Position numbers and translations under genes: made by a program. From Prochloraceae cyanobacterium PL24a_bin.78 (GTDB lineage: Bacteria; Cyanobacteriota; Cyanobacteriia; Cyanobacteriales; JANQIW01): a stretch of 64,000 bases of DNA. The notes under the pieces are model-generated. The model made no database searches. It was not told the DNA's origin and worked only from the letters and a program-made list of their open reading frames with translations. Location of the stretch: NCBI GenBank assembly GCA_028281945.1, contig JANQIW010000027.1:1-64000 (forward strand), given 5' to 3'. Below are positions 44,798-55,142 of the stretch, one piece after another; positions within the stretch are counted from its first letter, which is position 1; each line of letters starts with the position of its first letter.

Positions 44798-47674
44798 ATG
44801 CAGCCTACCGATCCTGATAAATTTACCGAAGATGCTTGGAATGCTATCGTAAAATCTCAAGATTTTGCCCGCCACTTCAAAAATCAAAACTTAGAAGTAG
44901 AGCACGTTATCCTCGCACTTTTGGAAAACCCTCTAGCAGAGGAAATTCTTAATCGCGCCTCTATGGAGACAACTAGTTTACAAACCCAACTAGAAAATTT
45001 TAGTAGAAGACAAAAAAGAGCTTTTAGTATCGATCAGCTATATTTAGGGCAAGGTTTGTCTCTAATGTTAGATCGTGCTGATGCTTCTAGGGAAAGTTGG
45101 CAAGATGATATCATTTCTATAGAACACTTGTTAATGGGTTTTGCCGAAGACGAGCGCATAGGTAGGCGTTGTTTGCGTAACTTTAACTTAGATCCTCAAG
45201 ACTTAGAAGTAAAAATTAAAGAAATAAGAAACAAACAAAAACAAAAAGAACAAGCAAGTGAGACGGATTCAGAAGAAAGTGAAGGAGTTCTCACTAAATT
45301 TGGACGAGATTTGACAGAATCAGCTAAAAGTGGCAAGCTTGATCCCGTAATTGGTAGAGATGAAGAAATCCGTCGTCTCATTCAAGTTTTATCCCGTCGC
45401 TCTAAAAATAATCCTGTATTAATAGGCGAACCAGGGGTTGGTAAAACAGCCATAGCAGAAGGATTAGCCCAAAGAATTGTGAACAATGATGTACCAGAAT
45501 CACTCAAAAAGCGTCAATTGATTTCTTTAGATATGGGTAGCTTGATTGCAGGTGCTAAGTATAGAGGAGAATTTGAAGCTCGTCTCAAGAATGTTCTCAA
45601 AGAAGTGATCAATTCTGAAGGTCAAATAGTTTTATTTATAGATGAATTGCATACTGTCGTAGGTACTGGTTCTAGAGAAGGTAGCACGATGGATGCAGGA
45701 AATTTACTCAAACCTATGTTAGCCAGAGGAGAGTTACGCTGTATTGGGGCTAGCACTTTAGATGAATATCGTAAATCTATCGAAAAAGATCCAGCCTTAG
45801 AAAGAAGGTTTCAACAAGTATATGTGAAACAACCTAGCGTTGAAGATACCATTTCTATTTTGCGTGGCTTGAAAGAACGTTATGAACTTCATCATGGAGT
45901 GAAAATAACCGATTCAGCCTTGGTAGCAGCAGCAGTTTTATCTAATCGTTATATCAGCGATCGCTTTTTACCAGATAAAGCCATAGATTTAGTAGACGAA
46001 GCCGCAGCTAAATTGAAAATGGAAATTACCTCTAAGCCGGTAGAGTTAGAAGTAATCGATCGACGTTTAATGCAATTACAAACAGAAAAACTATCCCTCC
46101 AAGGAGAAGAGAAGTTAGATATTGCCTCAAAAGAGCGTTTAGAAAAAATAGAAAGAGAAATAAAAGAGTTAGAAGAGAAACAAAAAGAACTTTCCTCACG
46201 ATGGCAAGAAGAAAAACAAGTATTAGATGGAATAAATGCACTCAAAGAAGAAGAAGAACAATTAAGACTAAGACTTGAAAGAGCAGAAAGAGAATATAAA
46301 TTAGAAGAAGTAGCAGAAATAAAATATGGAAAACTAGCCATATTAGAACAAAAAATCGAAGAAGAAGAAAGTAAATTATTAGAATCCCAATCGGAAGGAA
46401 CTGGTTTACTAAGAGAACAAGTTTCAGAATCAGATATCGCAGAAATAGTTGCGGGCTGGACAGGTGTTCCGGTAAATAGACTTCTAGAATCAGAAAAACA
46501 AAAATTATTAAAATTAGAAGGACATCTACATGAAAGGGTGATAGGCCAAAGTGAAGCGGTATTCGCAGTAGCAGCAGCAATTAGAAGAGCAAGAGCCGGA
46601 ATGAAAGATCCCTCACGACCCATAGGTTCATTTTTATTTATGGGACCAACAGGTGTAGGGAAAACAGAATTAGCCAGAGCATTAGCTGCCTTTTTGTTTG
46701 ACAGTGAAGATGCCATGATTCGTATCGATATGTCAGAGTATATGGAGAAACACGCCGTTTCTAGACTAATTGGTGCACCTCCGGGATATGTAGGTTACGA
46801 AGAAGGAGGCCAATTATCAGAAGCAGTACGTCGTCGCCCTTATTCTGTAGTGTTGTTGGATGAAATCGAAAAAGCCCATCGAGATGTTTTTAATATTTTG
46901 TTACAAGTTCTAGATGATGGAAGAATTACCGATTCCCAAGGGCGGTTGGTGGATTTCCGCAATACCATTATTGTGATGACGAGTAATATTGGTAGTGAGC
47001 ATATTTTGAATCTGACAAAAGATGATGCTGACTATGAGAAAATGCGTCAACGGGTTTTACAGGCTTTAAGAAACGAATTCCGCCCTGAATTTTTGAATCG
47101 AATTGATGATTTGATTATTTTCCATACTCTTAAGTGGAATGAGTTACATCGCATTGTTGGGCTTCAAATTCACCGACTTCAACTTTTATTATCAGAGCAA
47201 AAAATTGGTTTAGAATTGTCAGAAGCTGCTCAAAAGCATATTGTTAATGTAGGTTACGATCCTAATTTTGGCGCACGCCCTATCAAGCGGGCTATTCAAA
47301 GGGAGTTGGAAAATCCCATTGCTACTAAGTTATTAGAAAATACTTTTATGGCTGGGGATACGATTTATGTTGATTGTGTTAATGATAGTTTGATTTTTAC
47401 TAAGAAGCAACTATATTGTGATTTGAGCGATCGAGAGTTGCCAGTTACTGTTATGGATTCAGATATAGATTTAGAGGTAGATTCAGATATAGATTCAGAT
47501 ATAGATTTAGAGGTAGATTCAGATCGTAATTTATCCACAAAAAATGCTAATGTTGTTTCCAATTTAGAAGAAACAAAGTCTGTCATTGATAAACAAGAGG
47601 ATTCCAAAGAAAATCAACAACAAGAAACAATAGAAGTAACAGTTGAAACAAAAATAATAGAAGAGGAAGATTAG
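44798..47674 (+). CDS. clpB: ClpB-type AAA+ disaggregase (ClpB2-like) with acidic tail
   Basis: A 958-residue Hsp100 chaperone. The N-terminal domain (1-150) is followed by AAA-1 (Walker A GEPGVGKT at 210-217), a long middle coiled coil (about 410-530) and AAA-2 (Walker A GPTGVGKT near 615-622; [20 protein letters not shown]). The middle domain makes it ClpB, not ClpC, and the N-terminus fits ClpB2, the constitutive and not strictly heat-inducible cyanobacterial paralogue; that choice is from memory. The last 70 residues are an unusual acidic tail with [15 protein letters not shown] repeats. The ribosome site GGAGG (44791-44795) is only two bases from ATG. Confidence 0.9.
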   Translation: MQPTDPDKFTEDAWNAIVKSQDFARHFKNQNLEVEHVILALLENPLAEEILNRASMETTSLQTQLENFSRRQKRAFSIDQLYLGQGLSLMLDRADASRESWQDDIISIEHLLMGFAEDERIGRRCLRNFNLDPQDLEVKIKEIRNKQKQKEQASETDSEESEGVLTKFGRDLTESAKSGKLDPVIGRDEEIRRLIQVLSRRSKNNPVLIGEPGVGKTAIAEGLAQRIVNNDVPESLKKRQLISLDMGSLIAGAKYRGEFEARLKNVLKEVINSEGQIVLFIDELHTVVGTGSREGSTMDAGNLLKPMLARGELRCIGASTLDEYRKSIEKDPALERRFQQVYVKQPSVEDTISILRGLKERYELHHGVKITDSALVAAAVLSNRYISDRFLPDKAIDLVDEAAAKLKMEITSKPVELEVIDRRLMQLQTEKLSLQGEEKLDIASKERLEKIEREIKELEEKQKELSSRWQEEKQVLDGINALKEEEEQLRLRLERAEREYKLEEVAEIKYGKLAILEQKIEEEESKLLESQSEGTGLLREQVSESDIAEIVAGWTGVPVNRLLESEKQKLLKLEGHLHERVIGQSEAVFAVAAAIRRARAGMKDPSRPIGSFLFMGPTGVGKTELARALAAFLFDSEDAMIRIDMSEYMEKHAVSRLIGAPPGYVGYEEGGQLSEAVRRRPYSVVLLDEIEKAHRDVFNILLQVLDDGRITDSQGRLVDFRNTIIVMTSNIGSEHILNLTKDDADYEKMRQRVLQALRNEFRPEFLNRIDDLIIFHTLKWNELHRIVGLQIHRLQLLLSEQKIGLELSEAAQKHIVNVGYDPNFGARPIKRAIQRELENPIATKLLENTFMAGDTIYVDCVNDSLIFTKKQLYCDLSDRELPVTVMDSDIDLEVDSDIDSDIDLEVDSDRNLSTKNANVVSNLEETKSVIDKQEDSKENQQQETIEVTVETKIIEEED
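47455..47525. repeat. Short repeat coding the ClpB acidic tail
   Basis: GATTCAGATATAGATTTAGA blocks repeat within the gene end, giving DSDIDLEV units. The repeat is in frame and purely internal. Confidence 0.7.
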
Positions 47675-47725
47675 AAAAATAAAAAATAATTAAAAAAGTA
47701 ATTTTAGGTTTTACTGAAGTTCCAT

Positions 47726-48553
47726 TTAGTCAACTTTTGAAAATAAATAGGATAAAATACATGAATCAGAGTATTTTTCTTCTTTATATTTCCAACTTAA
47801 TTTATAAACAGGGACAACTTTATTATCAATTTCATGCTTAATTTCCGGTGTTAAAAGACGAAGTAAACCATATTGACCTAGCTTATCCCCTGGATTCTCA
47901 TAAAATTTCATTTTCTTGTAGATTTTTAATAATTTTCCATTAGAACCTATTAAACTAGCAAAAGTATAGTGAAAAATAAAATAAGGATAAACTTTAAAAA
48001 ATTTTCTTACTAGCCATGAAGACCAAAACCTAGTTGTTTTATATTTGCGATTTAAAAATGAACTCAAAAATTTAACTCTCTTCTTGAAAATTTCACCATT
48101 ATGATAAAATTCATGATCACGGAAAAAAGCCACCAACTTTTCCTTCGTAGTTACTATTAGAGGATGAGATTTTTCTGCCACCAGAAACCAACTGACAATC
48201 CATCCATATCCTCTAGTTTTCTCAGCAAAAGTAAAAAAACCAGCTTGAGTATAATCCCATAACCAGTCATCAAGAGGCCGTTGACAAAAAGTAGTTGCAT
48301 CAGTCCAAACTCCTCCATGTTTTGCGAGTAATTCCAGTCGGATTAAATCAGATTGATGATTTTTGGATAATTGGGATAGTTTATCTTCAGGTAAAGAGGG
48401 AGTAATATAGTCTTTGAGATTGTTATTATCTAAAAAAATAACTTCCCAATCAGGATTATGCTTTTTCCAAGATTCGTAACATTTTCTAACAACTAATGGA
48501 GCTTGTGACAATCCTTGAAACCATAAAAACCAGATTTTTTTCGGTATATTCAT
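47726..48553 (-). CDS. Capsular polysaccharide-type glycosyltransferase
   Basis: A 275-residue glycosyltransferase of the GT32-like/Caps_synth group. The N-terminus IPKKIWFLWFQG, the W-E-V-IFLDNNN strand and the metal-binding motif in GGVWTDATTF (80-89) are diagnostic; sugar donor and acceptor are unknown. The protein has no signal peptide. It converges on clpB with 51 bases between the stops, and lies about 1.5 kb from another sugar-enzyme pair at 50003-51576. Confidence 0.84.
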   Translation of the reverse strand: MNIPKKIWFLWFQGLSQAPLVVRKCYESWKKHNPDWEVIFLDNNNLKDYITPSLPEDKLSQLSKNHQSDLIRLELLAKHGGVWTDATTFCQRPLDDWLWDYTQAGFFTFAEKTRGYGWIVSWFLVAEKSHPLIVTTKEKLVAFFRDHEFYHNGEIFKKRVKFLSSFLNRKYKTTRFWSSWLVRKFFKVYPYFIFHYTFASLIGSNGKLLKIYKKMKFYENPGDKLGQYGLLRLLTPEIKHEIDNKVVPVYKLSWKYKEEKYSDSCILSYLFSKVD

Positions 48554-48760
48554 TGCTAAATAGCCTTTTCAGGATTTTTGATTTAATTTGTATTCAAGAT
48601 TTAATTTGTAACTAAAGAAGCTTAATTCTAAATAAAGTAAGAAATTAAGTACAACTTTCAAGTATTTTCAGAGTTGAGATAAGATTTAATAAAAAAAACT
48701 ACCAAATAATTATGCAAACTATCAACTTTCCGTTGCTACGAACCATGTAACAATTTGATA

Positions 48761-49300
48761 TTACTCATCAGGAATAATAGCCAATAAATCTGTCACCCCA
48801 AAATCAATACCTTCTTGACTAAGAATAGCAGTTATTTGCCCTCGATGATGGATTTGATGATTGAATAAATTATGAACTAAAAGCCCAAAGCGTTTTCTAA
48901 ATGGTTGTCTTTTGGTATTTTTATAAGCAAGAATAATATCATAATCTTCTTCCGAAAGAAATGAAAAACAATCGATAATTAGTAAATCCATTTTTTCTCT
49001 TACTGATTTTAATTGAGAAAATTGAGAATATAAAATTATATCTAATCTCATAGGTTGAGGTAATGAATGGACATAATCTAAATTATCAAAATCCTGTAAT
49101 GAAGGATGATGAGAAAAACGTTTTAACCAAATGATATCTACTACTAAGAGGTGATTTAACGTGCCTAAAATAGAATTAAAAAAAAGACCCCTATCTTGAG
49201 ATAATTCTTCATTGCTTAGTTTACTAATGGTACTATATAGAGTTTGATTATACCATTGATTATACTGAGACATTAATTCAAAATTTCGTTTTAGTGACAT
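48761..49300 (-). CDS. DinB family protein
   Basis: A 179-residue four-helix-bundle protein. The DinB/YfiT three-His metal site can be seen: LGTLNHLL near residue 49, and HNLFNHQIHHRGQI near 143-156. Members include bacillithiol or mycothiol transferases and many of unknown role. No thiol pathway gene is close by. Length is normal. Confidence 0.84.
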   Translation of the reverse strand: MSLKRNFELMSQYNQWYNQTLYSTISKLSNEELSQDRGLFFNSILGTLNHLLVVDIIWLKRFSHHPSLQDFDNLDYVHSLPQPMRLDIILYSQFSQLKSVREKMDLLIIDCFSFLSEEDYDIILAYKNTKRQPFRKRFGLLVHNLFNHQIHHRGQITAILSQEGIDFGVTDLLAIIPDE

Positions 49301-49531
49301 ATTATTATCTTAATTTTGATAGTTTTTGTACAATAAATCTAATTCTTAAGGATTCTAATTAACATTTAGATACTCAAATGAGAATAAATTTTTTTATTCT
49401 AATAGTGAAATTAAAATAATAATCTTGAAATTTTTAGTTATTTTCTAACTATACTTTGTCTCATTTAAAGCCCATATTACCTTAAATGAGAACAAACCAG
49501 ATCTAAAGATCAGTATTTTTAAAATTAGATA

Positions 49532-49915
49532 TCATCTTAATTTAGACATCATCTCAGTTTCGTTCCAATAAGACGATACTTGTTGAATTTTTCCATTCTC
49601 GTTAATCTCAAATATGCTAATACCTTGAGTAGTTGCATTACGTTTATTCTTAGCGACTACATTCATGGTCCATTTTACTGCTGCACTATTTTCAGCAATA
49701 AATATATTATCTTGAGATAACTCTAATTTATCGAAAAATCCAGATATTAAACTAAAAATTTTATCAATATCTTCACCCGCATTTTTAGGAGGATTCCCCA
49801 CAGGATCGTAAATTACCGCATCTTGAGCGAATATTTCTTTCCAACCTTGGGAATTCATAGCACTCATACTCTCAAAATAACTTTTAACTAGTTTTTCAAT
49901 GATTTCTTTAGACAT
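49532..49915 (-). CDS. NTF2/SnoaL-like small protein
   Basis: A 127-residue protein with the NTF2-like cone fold: helix KLVKSYFESMSAMN, GWKEIFAQDAVIYDPVGNPP, and the C-terminal strands AAVKWTMNVVA and ISIFEINENGKIQQVSSYW. Often annotated as ketosteroid isomerase-like. No catalytic assignment is safe. Single gene. Confidence 0.8.
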   Translation of the reverse strand: MSKEIIEKLVKSYFESMSAMNSQGWKEIFAQDAVIYDPVGNPPKNAGEDIDKIFSLISGFFDKLELSQDNIFIAENSAAVKWTMNVVAKNKRNATTQGISIFEINENGKIQQVSSYWNETEMMSKLR

Positions 49916-50002
49916 TTTATTTAAATTTAGCCTACATAAGTATAGATTTGATACCTAGCAAAGAAGTATTATATCTAGCTAAAACTAGAATCATAATCTT
50001 AA

Positions 50003-50605
50003 TTATCTTATTTTAGGTGAAACTTTACGAGGACGCTGAGTTTTACAAGGACTTCCCCAAGCAACTTGTCCACCTTCTAAATTCTTAAATACACTCGATC
50101 GTGCTCCTACAACTGTATTTGCCCCAATGGTAACCCCCGGAGCAATAAAACAATCAGTAGCGATCCAGACACCATTACTAATAACTATTGGAGTCGTAAT
50201 TAAACCAAAAGCTTCATCTTGTAAATTATGACTGCCAGTGCAAAGATAAGACTTCTGAGAAATGACACAATTAGTACCTATAGTAATTTTATCCAAACTA
50301 TAAAGCACTACATCATCCCCAATCCAACTGTAATCACCAATTTCGATTTTCCATGGATAAGTAAAACGAGCAGTAGGGCGAATTACTACCCCTGTACCAA
50401 TTTTTGCTCCAAATAAACGCAGCAAACCACAACGGAAAAAATTAAAATTGTGCAGACTCAAAGGAAATGCAATAGCCTGCACTAACCACCAAAATAAGAT
50501 ATACCATCCCGGTTTACCTCGATCGAACCATGATTGGTCATATTTTCTCAGATCGATAACAGAAGGAGTATCAAAAATAGGAGATAATTGAGACTGAGAT
50601 TTCAT
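50003..50605 (-). CDS. WcaF-type acetyltransferase for extracellular polysaccharide
   Basis: A 200-residue left-handed beta-helix acyltransferase. Hexapeptide turns are clear (IGTGVVIRPTARF, IGTNCVISQKSYLCTGSHNL, VTIGANTVVGARSSVFKNL), with the catalytic His probably in the GSHN segment. It fits the WcaF-like group used in colanic-acid-type and, in filamentous cyanobacteria, hormogonium polysaccharide synthesis. The start overlaps the stop of the upstream glycosyltransferase by four bases, so they form an operon. Confidence 0.86.
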   Translation of the reverse strand: MKSQSQLSPIFDTPSVIDLRKYDQSWFDRGKPGWYILFWWLVQAIAFPLSLHNFNFFRCGLLRLFGAKIGTGVVIRPTARFTYPWKIEIGDYSWIGDDVVLYSLDKITIGTNCVISQKSYLCTGSHNLQDEAFGLITTPIVISNGVWIATDCFIAPGVTIGANTVVGARSSVFKNLEGGQVAWGSPCKTQRPRKVSPKIR

Positions 50606-51576
50606 CTGTTTGCTAATTGAGCTTGTTCTTCAATTGATTTTTGTGATGGAGAATTAGGGGTATTATTCTGAGGAACATTGAGTTGTCCTCCAAATTGACG
50701 CAATTCATATAGTTTTACCCCAATTTGATATTCATACTGACTCAAAAGACGAGCATAAATATAACCGGGAGTTCCGTCGAGAAAACCCAGACGAATAAAG
50801 TAAAATAAGATAAATCTTAAAAGTGGTTTAAAAGGAAGACGAACCCAGATTTTTTTCAAAAAACGCTTTCTTTGAACAGCATCCCCAAATAAATCCGCGC
50901 CAATAGTACCTTGTTCACCTTGTCCTGTAATGAGATTATAATAAACCCGTGCTTCCCAATTAGAATAACGATTATGTCTTGCTAACCAGTGATAGATATC
51001 CCTAAAATCAATATGAAGCATATCATTATTTAGATATCCAACTTCCCCTTGTAAGACAACGTGCTCATGAACTTCATTATCTCCAGTATTAGGAATATCT
51101 TCAGTATTGAGATTTTCGTAACGTCCCGATTTATGTTTGAATAGACGTAGATTCCAGTCGGGATATTTCCCACCATAACGAATCCATTTCCCTAAGAAAA
51201 ACACTTTACGATTGAGATAATAACCATTGTATTGTGGGTTTTCAATAGCAGTGGCGATTTCTTCCCAAAGTTCAGGAGTAATACGCTCATCACAATCAAC
51301 AATTAAAACCCAGTCATAATTAAAAGAGAGATTATCTAAAGACCAATTCTTTTTCTTAGGCCAACCACCTTTAAAATAGAATTGTACTACTTCTGCTCCA
51401 TAATTCTGAGCAATTTCTATGCTACGATCTTCGCTTTGAGAATCAACTACAAAAATCTCAGCCGCTGGTGCTAAACTCTCTAAACAGGCTGGAAGATTTG
51501 ATTCTTCGTTTTTAGCCGGAATTAAAACAGAAACTGGAATTTTCCCTTTTGTCGTATCTTTGGTAGTAACAGTCAT
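50602..51576 (-). CDS. Family 2 glycosyltransferase
   Basis: A 324-residue GT-A glycosyltransferase. The N-terminus has PVSVLIPAKNEESNLPACLESL (about 14-35), the nucleotide-sugar binding FVVDSQSEDRS and the metal-binding VDCDERITPELWEEI. The C-terminal part has an amphipathic stretch (LPFKPLLRFILFYFIRLGFL) that may sit on the membrane. It shares a 4-base ATGA overlap with the acetyltransferase gene. Probably adds sugar to a lipid-linked surface polysaccharide; specificity unknown. Confidence 0.88.
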   Translation of the reverse strand: MTVTTKDTTKGKIPVSVLIPAKNEESNLPACLESLAPAAEIFVVDSQSEDRSIEIAQNYGAEVVQFYFKGGWPKKKNWSLDNLSFNYDWVLIVDCDERITPELWEEIATAIENPQYNGYYLNRKVFFLGKWIRYGGKYPDWNLRLFKHKSGRYENLNTEDIPNTGDNEVHEHVVLQGEVGYLNNDMLHIDFRDIYHWLARHNRYSNWEARVYYNLITGQGEQGTIGADLFGDAVQRKRFLKKIWVRLPFKPLLRFILFYFIRLGFLDGTPGYIYARLLSQYEYQIGVKLYELRQFGGQLNVPQNNTPNSPSQKSIEEQAQLANR

Positions 51577-51603
51577 TCCCTATAATGATATAAAGTATTG
51601 TTA

Positions 51604-52182
51604 ATGAGTATAGCTAAAAAGACCTCTAGAAAAATTATATTGGTAATAGGTGGAGTTCGATCAGGAAAAAGTGAGTTAGCAGAAAATCTGGCCATAAAGA
51701 TGGCTGAACCCATTATCTATATCGCTACTGCTATAATAGACTCAAGTGATCCAGAATGGTGCGATCGTATTGAAAAACACCGCCAAAGACGACCCCAAAA
51801 CTGGCAAACTAAAGAAGTACCGGTAGATTTGTCAGCTACAATTGATAATAGTTTCCCTCCTAATTGTTTATTGGTTGATTCTCTTGGTAGTTGGGTAGCC
51901 AATTTACTGTCGCAAGAGGAGGAGGTTTGGAAAGATACTCAAGAAAAATTGATTCAAAGTTTAGAGGAAACTCCTGTTAAGATCGTGTTGGTAGCAGAAG
52001 AAACAGGTTGGGGCGTTATTCCCTCCTATCCACTAGGTAGATTATTTCGTGATCGTTTAGGAAGTTTAGTACGGCAGATTGGAGAAATTGCCGATATTGT
52101 ATATTTAGTTGTTGGCGGTTATGGGATTAATCTTACAGAAATTGGTCAACCTTTAAGCATATTAATAGATAAGAATTTGTGA
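51604..52182 (+). CDS. cobU: Adenosylcobinamide kinase / guanylyltransferase CobU
   Basis: A 192-residue bifunctional enzyme of the nucleotide-loop assembly in cobalamin synthesis: it phosphorylates adenosylcobinamide and attaches GMP. The P-loop VIGGVRSGKSELAE (about 14-27), IYIATAIIDSSDPEW, the HRQRRPQNW segment with the guanylylated His, LLVDSLGSWVANLL and the VAEETGWGVIPSYPLGRLFRD region are intact. ATG 51604 is preferred to the TTG at 51598. No cobalamin riboswitch or other cob gene is in the window. Confidence 0.93.
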   Translation: MSIAKKTSRKIILVIGGVRSGKSELAENLAIKMAEPIIYIATAIIDSSDPEWCDRIEKHRQRRPQNWQTKEVPVDLSATIDNSFPPNCLLVDSLGSWVANLLSQEEEVWKDTQEKLIQSLEETPVKIVLVAEETGWGVIPSYPLGRLFRDRLGSLVRQIGEIADIVYLVVGGYGINLTEIGQPLSILIDKNL

Positions 52183-52239
52183 ACAAAAATGTGAATTCAA
52201 CAAGAATTACTAGATAAATTAAATAATAGAGATAAAAAA

Positions 52240-52668
52240 ATGGCATCTGAAGAAAAAGTAAAAGAATATTTAGCCTACTGGTTTCAATTAGGAAAAAAAG
52301 TTCTGGGTAAAAATAATGAAACTATATCCCCGAAATCAGTAATTAATGGTTATGTTTATTCTGAAGAATTTGAAAAATCTTGGAAAAAAATAGTTTCATC
52401 TGGAAGTAATGATTACCATCTTGAAGGAACAAGTGAAACAATTGCTGATTTACTCAGTCCTACTTGGAATATTGTCTCTTGTGTGCGTTGTGATATGCCT
52501 GTTCCTACTATTGAACGAGGAATTAAAGCCCCAGAATGCCCTTGTCACGATTTACCACTTTGGCCTAATACTAGTCTTCCTCAACCTAGAAGTCCAAAGG
52601 ATTCTCAAAAACATTTAAATAGTATTCGTAAGCGATTGATTTTAAATTGGCAATTCAATAAGCATTGA
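52240..52668 (+). CDS. Conserved-looking hypothetical with paired Cys
   Basis: A 142-residue soluble protein not assigned to a named family. Four Cys form a possible zinc site: CVRC (about 87-90) and CPC (about 106-108), with a His next to the last. The C-terminal part is Pro- and basic-rich. It lies between cobU (57 bases upstream) and the beta-lactamase-like gene, all on the plus strand. No function can be given. Confidence 0.62.
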   Translation: MASEEKVKEYLAYWFQLGKKVLGKNNETISPKSVINGYVYSEEFEKSWKKIVSSGSNDYHLEGTSETIADLLSPTWNIVSCVRCDMPVPTIERGIKAPECPCHDLPLWPNTSLPQPRSPKDSQKHLNSIRKRLILNWQFNKH

Positions 52669-52819
52669 TAAATGAAGATAAAATAATTAAGGAATTAAAG
52701 TCTCAATAATCTCAAGATTAATTTTTATCTTTTAATAATTGAGATTGAATAAACAATGGAGTTTAATAGGCAAACCATAAATCAAAATAAAAATTTCTTG
52801 AATCAAATTTAAATTAATT

Positions 52820-53767
52820 ATGAGTTTCTTTAGCTATGACAAACAACTAGAGCAAATTGGTACAAATATACTGAATTTGATTTGGGAAGAATTTCCAGAT
52901 TTGAATCCTAACCAAATTGCTATTACTTGGATAGTTTACGATTCTCCTGTAATTGTCAATACGGGGGGAGCAATTCTATCTCAAGAATTTTGGCAATATC
53001 AAGTCAGAGGCTATAGTTATCGTGGCATGGAGCCTATTTACCCTGCTAGTGTGGTTAAGTTATTTTATCTGGTGGCTATTCATGAATGGTTGCAAGCTGG
53101 TTTGCTTTCTCTGACTCCTGAAATTAAAAGGGCGATGGTTGATGCGATGGTTGATTCTAGTAATGATGCTACCAGTTTGTTGGTTGATGTATTAACAAAT
53201 ACTACCTCCGGCCCTGAATTACCTCCCGAAAGTTTTGCTACTTGGAAGTATCAACGCAATATTATTAATCGTTATTTTCAATCTTTAGGTTGGGAAGAGT
53301 TAGAAAAAATTAATGTTAATCAAAAAACTTGGTGTGATGGGCCATATGGAAGGGAAAGGGCTTTTGTTGGGGAGTCTTTAGAAAATCGCAATATCTTGGT
53401 TACTGATGGTGTGGCTCGTTTATTACATAGCATTATTGGTGGGGTTGCTGTCTCTTCCTCAAGATCTCAAATGATGATGGATTTACTCAAACGCCAGCCC
53501 GGCATGACAAAAATAGCTGATGACGAAGAAGAAAATCAGGTTACTGGGTTTTTGGGTGAGGCTCTTCCTCCAGAAACTAATTTATGGTCAAAAGCTGGTT
53601 GGACTAGTAAAGTACGTCATGATGCTGCTTATATTGAAAGTCCTAATTTAGCACCTTATTTACTTGTGGTTTTTATTGAGAGCAAATTATATAGTAAAAA
53701 TTACAAATTATTTCCTTTTATTTCTCAATGCTTTATGAATAAAATGAAAGTTTTAAGCACAAAATAG
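52820..53767 (+). CDS. Serine hydrolase of the class A beta-lactamase fold
   Basis: A 315-residue protein with the penicillin-recognising fold. The catalytic SxxK is SVVK (Ser77, Lys80), the SDN-like motif is SSN (113-115) and the KTG-like triad is KAG near 257-259. No signal peptide is seen, unlike secreted beta-lactamases, so it may be cytoplasmic or an uncharacterised relative acting on another amide or ester. The typical Glu of the omega loop is not obvious. Antibiotic resistance should not be assumed. Confidence 0.78.
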   Translation: MSFFSYDKQLEQIGTNILNLIWEEFPDLNPNQIAITWIVYDSPVIVNTGGAILSQEFWQYQVRGYSYRGMEPIYPASVVKLFYLVAIHEWLQAGLLSLTPEIKRAMVDAMVDSSNDATSLLVDVLTNTTSGPELPPESFATWKYQRNIINRYFQSLGWEELEKINVNQKTWCDGPYGRERAFVGESLENRNILVTDGVARLLHSIIGGVAVSSSRSQMMMDLLKRQPGMTKIADDEEENQVTGFLGEALPPETNLWSKAGWTSKVRHDAAYIESPNLAPYLLVVFIESKLYSKNYKLFPFISQCFMNKMKVLSTK

Positions 53768-53907
53768 TTATAAACAATATGAATATTAGCTTTATTTTTA
53801 AATACTTAGACAATAAATTAAATCCATTAAATCATTTAAAAACATTTATATCAAGATAATCTATAAAGTTAAAAATCTTAATTTTATCAGCAAAAAATCA
53901 GGAACTT

Positions 53908-53926
53908 TTTAAGTTAATTTTAAGAC
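53908..53926 (+). promoter_or_regulatory. Weak Pho-box-like direct repeat
   Basis: TTTAAGTT (53908-53915) and TTTAAGAC (53919-53926) repeat with an 11-base period, as in cyanobacterial Pho boxes (PyTTAAPyPy(T/A) with three-base spacers). The match is imperfect (G at position 6), only two units are seen, and TTAA is common here, so this is a low-confidence note. The downstream genes would fit phosphate control. Confidence 0.25.
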
Positions 53927-53992
53927 TTAATAATTAAGATAAAAACTAGTAATTTAGAAGTAATTTTGATAAATAGTAACTATAGGTTTTCC

Positions 53993-55096
53993 ATGATGTT
54001 TCTCAAACGAGTATTAATTGGATTTATGATGGCGATTTTTCTTTCTTGGTGCGGACAGATGACAGCTTCTGCTCAATCCCAAGAATTATATAATCCCCCT
54101 CGTGGTGACGTAAGATTAGTGGTAATTAGTGATCTAAATGGAGCATATGGCTCTACAGATTACGCTCCAGAAGTGGATAAAGCTATGAAATTAATCCCTT
54201 TTTGGCAGCCAGATATGGTTCTTTGTAGTGGTGATATGGTAGCAGGGCAAAATCCTATTCTCACTCCTGAACAAATCAAAGCCATGTGGGCAGCTTTTGA
54301 TGATCATGTTGCTGCACCATTACGTCAGGCAAATTTACCTTATGGTTTTACTGTTGGGAATCATGATGCTTCTAGTGCTTTAGGTATAGGTGGTTCATTT
54401 CTCTTTCAAAAGGAAAAAGATTTAGCTCTGGAATATTGGGAAAATCCTCAACATGATCCGGGAATTGAGTTTATCGATCGAGATGATTTCCCTTTTTATT
54501 ATACTTTTGAATATAAAGATATTTTCTTTATGGCATGGGATGGTTCGTCTAACTATATTCCTCCAGAAAAAATGGCATGGGTGGAACAAACTTTAGCAAG
54601 TCCAAAAGCTCAAAATGCTAAAATGAGAATTTTATTAGGGCATTTACCTTTATATGCTGTATCAGTAGGTCGCAATCAACCAGGTGAGGTAATGCGAAAT
54701 GCAGATGAGTTAAGGGCTATGTTGGAAAAATATAGGGTACATACATATATTAGCGGACATCATCATGCTTATTATCCAGCTCATCGGGGTAAGTTAGAAT
54801 TATTGCATACAGGAATACTAGGATCTGGACCTCGTCCTTTGATTGATAGTAAAATTCCACCTCAAAAAGCTATTACAGTATTAGATATTAATTTTGATTC
54901 TCCTAATTTAACTACTTATACTACTTACGATCTTAAAAAATTAGAGTTAATTGAGTATAATCATTTACCTCGTTTTCTAGTTGGACATAATGGAATTGTT
55001 TTACGTCGGGATCTTGAATGGAATGATTTAACTAGAGAAGAAATTTTTAGGTGTCGTCAACGTCTTAAAAAAGATGAATTATGTCAATGGGAATGA
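53993..55096 (+). CDS. Secreted calcineurin-type metallophosphoesterase
   Basis: A 367-residue exported phosphoesterase with a signal peptide (about 1-27, cleavage after ASA). Metal-binding motifs: VVISDLN (Asp47, with Asn where most of the family has His), GDMVAG (Asp81), GNHD (Asn123, His124), LLGHLPLYA and GHHHAYY. The DLN form is, as far as I recall, usual in the cyanobacterial subgroup. ATG 53993 follows AGG by seven bases; the TTG at 53966 would give an odd signal peptide. It is 46 bases ahead of PstS, so both may serve phosphate acquisition. Confidence 0.87.
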   Translation: MMFLKRVLIGFMMAIFLSWCGQMTASAQSQELYNPPRGDVRLVVISDLNGAYGSTDYAPEVDKAMKLIPFWQPDMVLCSGDMVAGQNPILTPEQIKAMWAAFDDHVAAPLRQANLPYGFTVGNHDASSALGIGGSFLFQKEKDLALEYWENPQHDPGIEFIDRDDFPFYYTFEYKDIFFMAWDGSSNYIPPEKMAWVEQTLASPKAQNAKMRILLGHLPLYAVSVGRNQPGEVMRNADELRAMLEKYRVHTYISGHHHAYYPAHRGKLELLHTGILGSGPRPLIDSKIPPQKAITVLDINFDSPNLTTYTTYDLKKLELIEYNHLPRFLVGHNGIVLRRDLEWNDLTREEIFRCRQRLKKDELCQWE

Positions 55097-55142
55097 TTTT
55101 ATTAAGTAATAAAGTAAATTTTTATGGGATAATTTGGGGGTT

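Noticed and set aside
45949-46716. 255-codon open frame on the minus strand inside clpB
   Set aside because: It is opposite the conserved AAA domains and is Ser/Asn-rich without any recognisable fold; clpB is certain on the other strand.
51560-51604. Cobalamin riboswitch ahead of cobU
   Set aside because: Only about 27 bases separate the divergent genes, and no B12-box-like sequence is seen.
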